This document shows, piece after piece, positions 61,823 through 64,000 of a stretch of DNA of 64,000 nucleotides. Numbering within the stretch: the stretch's first letter is position 1; every line of letters starts with the position of its first letter. Location: NCBI RefSeq assembly GCF_003605635.1, contig NZ_QMDW01000004.1, forward strand, positions 1 to 64,000. Reading direction: 5' to 3'. This DNA comes from Halonotius pteroides (GTDB lineage Archaea; Halobacteriota; Halobacteria; Halobacteriales; Haloferacaceae). The translations under genes and the position numbers were made by a program. Below the pieces are notes generated by a model that was not told where the DNA came from, did no database searches, and worked only from the letters and a program-made list of their open reading frames with translations.

Positions 61823-63277
61823 GTGAGCAGCGAAAACCGCTCGCCGAATGCCGAGTTGGGGTTGCTTGATGCGACGATGATCGGCATGGGGGCGATGATC
61901 GGGGCTGGGATCTTTGTACTGACAGGGCTGGCTGCCGAGATCGCCGGCCCCGCCGCGATCGTTGTCTTCGCGCTCAACGGCGCGGTCACAGCGTTTACCG
62001 GCCTGTCGTATGCCGAACTCGCCGCCTCGATCCCCAAAAGCGGTGGCGGCTACGCCTTTGTTCGGGAGATCTTCGACGATTTCGCGTCGTTCATCATGGG
62101 GTGGATGCTGTGGTTTGCCTACATGATCGCCGGCGCGCTCTACGCGCTGGGCTTTGCGCCGAACTTTCTGGAGTTACTCCACGTTTACGGGCTCGTCGCC
62201 CCGCCGGGAGAGGTCGGGGCGATCGCCATCCCACTGCTCGATCTGTCGGTTCCGCTCGCGTTTTTGTTGGCGTTTGTCGCTGTTCTCGCGTTGGTCGCGC
62301 TCAACGCGGTTTCGACGGCCGCAAGCGGGAGTGCCGAAACCATCTTCACGATTATCAAGGTGAGCATTCTCGTGGTGTTCATCCTGTTTGGGCTGAGTTC
62401 GCCGATGTTTTCGGGCGCGGAGTTTCAGCCGCTGTTCCCGTCGGATGCCGGTGCAGCCGCGATCTTGCCGGCGATGGGGCTGACCTTCATCGCCTTCGAG
62501 GGGTACGACCTCATCACCACCGTGACCGAGGAGGTCAAGAATCCACGCGAGAACATCCCCAAGGCGATCTTCCTGAGTCTGATCGCGACCGTGATCGTCT
62601 ATCTCGCGGTCGTGACCGTTGCTGTCGGCACCCTCGGGGCTGATGGGTTGGCTGATGCCGGCGAGGCCGGGATCGCAGCGGCCGCCACCTCGTTTATGCC
62701 GACCGGCCTCCCGATCATCCAAAACGGCGGCGCGCTGATCGTCTTTGGGGCGGTCTTCTCGACGCTGACCGCGCTCAACGCGGTCGTTATCGCCTCCTCA
62801 CGGGTTGCGTTCTCGATGGGGCGAGAGGGCCAACTGCTGCCCTCGTTCGGTCGCCTCCATCACCGCTACGGGACGCCGTTTGTTGCCATCCTCGCCAGCG
62901 CGGTCGTCATGCTTGGCTCGGTCGCCTTGCCAACACAGAGTGCAGGCAATATGTCGAGTCTGTTTTTCCTGTTGTCGTTTGTGATCGTCAATGTCGCGGT
63001 GATCCGACTCCGACGCGAGCGGCCGGCGATGAATCGCCCATACAAGATGCCGTTCTATCCGGCCCCGCCGCTGATCGGAATTGCGTTGAATCTGCTGTTG
63101 ACCGTCGTCCTTGTCGAGTATCTGTTTCGAACCGACCCGCTGGCGATCGTTCTCAGCGTTAGCTGGATTGCCCTTGGCGGCGTTGCCTATCTCGGATTGA
63201 AACGGGTGGGGACGGAATCTGAGCCCGAAACAGCGACCGACAGTACAATGTCGTCGGACGATGAGGTGGAGATATGA
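61823..63277 (+). CDS. APC-family amino-acid permease
   Basis: 484 residues from GTG at 61823 (VSSENRSPNAELGLLDATM); 12 TM segments. The substrate-site motif MIGMGAMIGAGIFVLTG in TM1 and FIAFEGYDLITTVTEEVKNP in TM6 are typical APC; the C-terminus is acidic (TDSTMSSDDEVEI). Probably a cationic or branched-chain amino-acid transporter. It overlaps the TrkA gene by four bases, a common haloarchaeal pair in which a TrkA protein gates or regulates the permease. Confidence 0.9.
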   Translation: MSSENRSPNAELGLLDATMIGMGAMIGAGIFVLTGLAAEIAGPAAIVVFALNGAVTAFTGLSYAELAASIPKSGGGYAFVREIFDDFASFIMGWMLWFAYMIAGALYALGFAPNFLELLHVYGLVAPPGEVGAIAIPLLDLSVPLAFLLAFVAVLALVALNAVSTAASGSAETIFTIIKVSILVVFILFGLSSPMFSGAEFQPLFPSDAGAAAILPAMGLTFIAFEGYDLITTVTEEVKNPRENIPKAIFLSLIATVIVYLAVVTVAVGTLGADGLADAGEAGIAAAATSFMPTGLPIIQNGGALIVFGAVFSTLTALNAVVIASSRVAFSMGREGQLLPSFGRLHHRYGTPFVAILASAVVMLGSVALPTQSAGNMSSLFFLLSFVIVNVAVIRLRRERPAMNRPYKMPFYPAPPLIGIALNLLLTVVLVEYLFRTDPLAIVLSVSWIALGGVAYLGLKRVGTESEPETATDSTMSSDDEVEI

Positions 63278-63927
63278 CCACAACACGTGATGTCGTCATC
63301 GCCGGCGGTGGTCGTGTCGGCTTTCAGACGGCCGAGATCCTGGCTGATCGCGGACACGACGTGACGATCATCGAACGCGAGGAGGCTGTTGTTAGCGACA
63401 TCGCCGACGAGTGGGTGGCGACGGTGATCGCCGGTGATGCGACAAACCCGACCATCATCGAACAGGCGGGGATCGAAGACGCCGATGTGATCGCCGCCCT
63501 CACGGGCGAGACCGGGCTGAATCTCGCGGTTTGTTTGGCCGCGGTGGAGCTGTCGCCGTCGATCCGTACGGTGGCCCGCATCGATCGGGCGGCCGGCGAA
63601 TCCTACACGCGCTTTGTCGACGCCCTTATTTTCCCGGAACAAGCCGGCGCGAGAACGGCTGCCAACGAGGTCATCGGCAGCGATGTCCAGACGCTCGCTG
63701 ATATCACGGCAACACTCGATATCATGCTGATTCGCGTCGCTGAGGAGGCACCGGCAGCCGGCAAGCAGCTATCCGAGGTACGGTTTCCCGATGGCACGCT
63801 CATCATCTCCGACAGCGAGGGCGATCGGGTCGCTCGTTCGGAGACGATGCTGACGGCCGGCGATCGGTATCTTGTGGCTGTCGAACCCGCCGTGGCCGAC
63901 GAGGTGATGAACTTACTCCGAGGGTAA
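63274..63927 (+). CDS. trkA: TrkA-type NAD-binding regulator
   Basis: 217 residues. Rossmann TrkA_N domain (DVVIAGGGRVGFQTAEIL at 6-23, with a GxGxxG-like GGGRVG and acidic E35-R36-E37) and a C-terminal RCK_C domain (about 135-217: LADITATLDIMLIRV ... ALVAVEPAVADEV). Such proteins gate ion or amino-acid permeases in response to NAD or nucleotide state. Translationally coupled to the permease in front of it. Confidence 0.93.
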   Translation: MTTTRDVVIAGGGRVGFQTAEILADRGHDVTIIEREEAVVSDIADEWVATVIAGDATNPTIIEQAGIEDADVIAALTGETGLNLAVCLAAVELSPSIRTVARIDRAAGESYTRFVDALIFPEQAGARTAANEVIGSDVQTLADITATLDIMLIRVAEEAPAAGKQLSEVRFPDGTLIISDSEGDRVARSETMLTAGDRYLVAVEPAVADEVMNLLRG

Positions 63928-63928
63928 G

Positions 63929-64000
63929 CTACTCTGCTGTGGCCCGATGTTCGATCTCGCTTCTGAGCCCGGCGGCCGCAAAGTCGTGATCCGGGCGGAG
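63929..64000 (-). CDS. C-terminus of a gene cut by the right window edge
   Basis: A minus-strand frame enters from the right edge and reads 23 codons to a TAG at 63929-63931, ending EIEHRATAE. It starts one base from the trkA stop, so the genes converge. Too short to identify. Confidence 0.5.
   Translation of the reverse strand, partial: LRPDHDFAAAGLRSEIEHRATAE

Overview
The window is chromosomal DNA from an extremely halophilic archaeon (class Halobacteria). The predicted proteins are strongly acidic and the sequence is mostly GC-rich. Several starts lie about 25-30 bases downstream of archaeal TATA-like boxes with no ribosome binding site. Many genes belong to haloarchaeal families: Bat-type HTH regulators, ThiR, CetZ tubulins, UPF0058, DUF5794, and an APC permease coupled to TrkA. 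The genus cannot be named safely; a Haloferacales-type organism is only a guess. I saw no rRNA, tRNA or CRISPR array.

Layout. 0-1.2 kb: a short relatively AT-rich edge with a PD-(D/E)XK-like protein and an HTH protein. 1.4-7.4 kb: menD and menF (menaquinone) separated by a regulatory insert holding a REC-GAF-HTH10 regulator, a PadR-like protein and a histidine-kinase fragment. 7.5-12.1 kb: small regulators, a rhomboid protease, a METTL5-like methyltransferase and a glutathionyl-hydroquinone-reductase-like GST. 12.2-14.2 kb: Thi4 and ThiR (thiamine). 14.3-16.3 kb: dCTP deaminase interrupted by a 480-residue intein. 16.4-24.1 kb: Pth2, CstA, a CobW GTPase, an ArsA/Get3 ATPase, small haloarchaeal proteins and a frameshifted potassium-channel pseudogene. 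24.3-34.3 kb: MenB, an AbrB/PIN toxin-antitoxin pair, an alpha/beta hydrolase, a MutS-family ATPase, GuaB, a peroxiredoxin-fold/glutaredoxin pair and NikR.

34.3-42.1 kb is the accessory part of the window. It holds what looks like a complete archaeal TOMM/LAP (thiazole/oxazole-modified peptide) cluster: a small Cys/Ser/Thr-tailed candidate precursor, a SagB-type oxidase, a YcaO cyclodehydratase ending in a PxPxP motif, a SagC-like leader-binding protein with a four-Cys zinc site, and a membrane protein. A ZIP-like transporter follows. A tyrosine recombinase with its small RHH-type partner and about 1 kb of non-coding, AT-richer DNA lie next to it, which suggests a genomic island.

42.1-64 kb returns to core metabolism: an Lrp regulator with a pyruvate (or 2-oxoglutarate):ferredoxin oxidoreductase, chorismate synthase and EPSP synthase, tandem CetZ proteins, and a YhbY-type RNA-binding protein. 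Cytochrome bd oxidase with a possible third small subunit follows. Then come an ABC-2 exporter one of whose permeases is fused to a PrsW-like protease, a flavin-reductase remnant, a DUF429 protein, and an APC amino-acid permease with TrkA. Shikimate/chorismate genes (aroA, aroC) and chorismate-consuming genes (menF, menD, menB) are spread through the same window.
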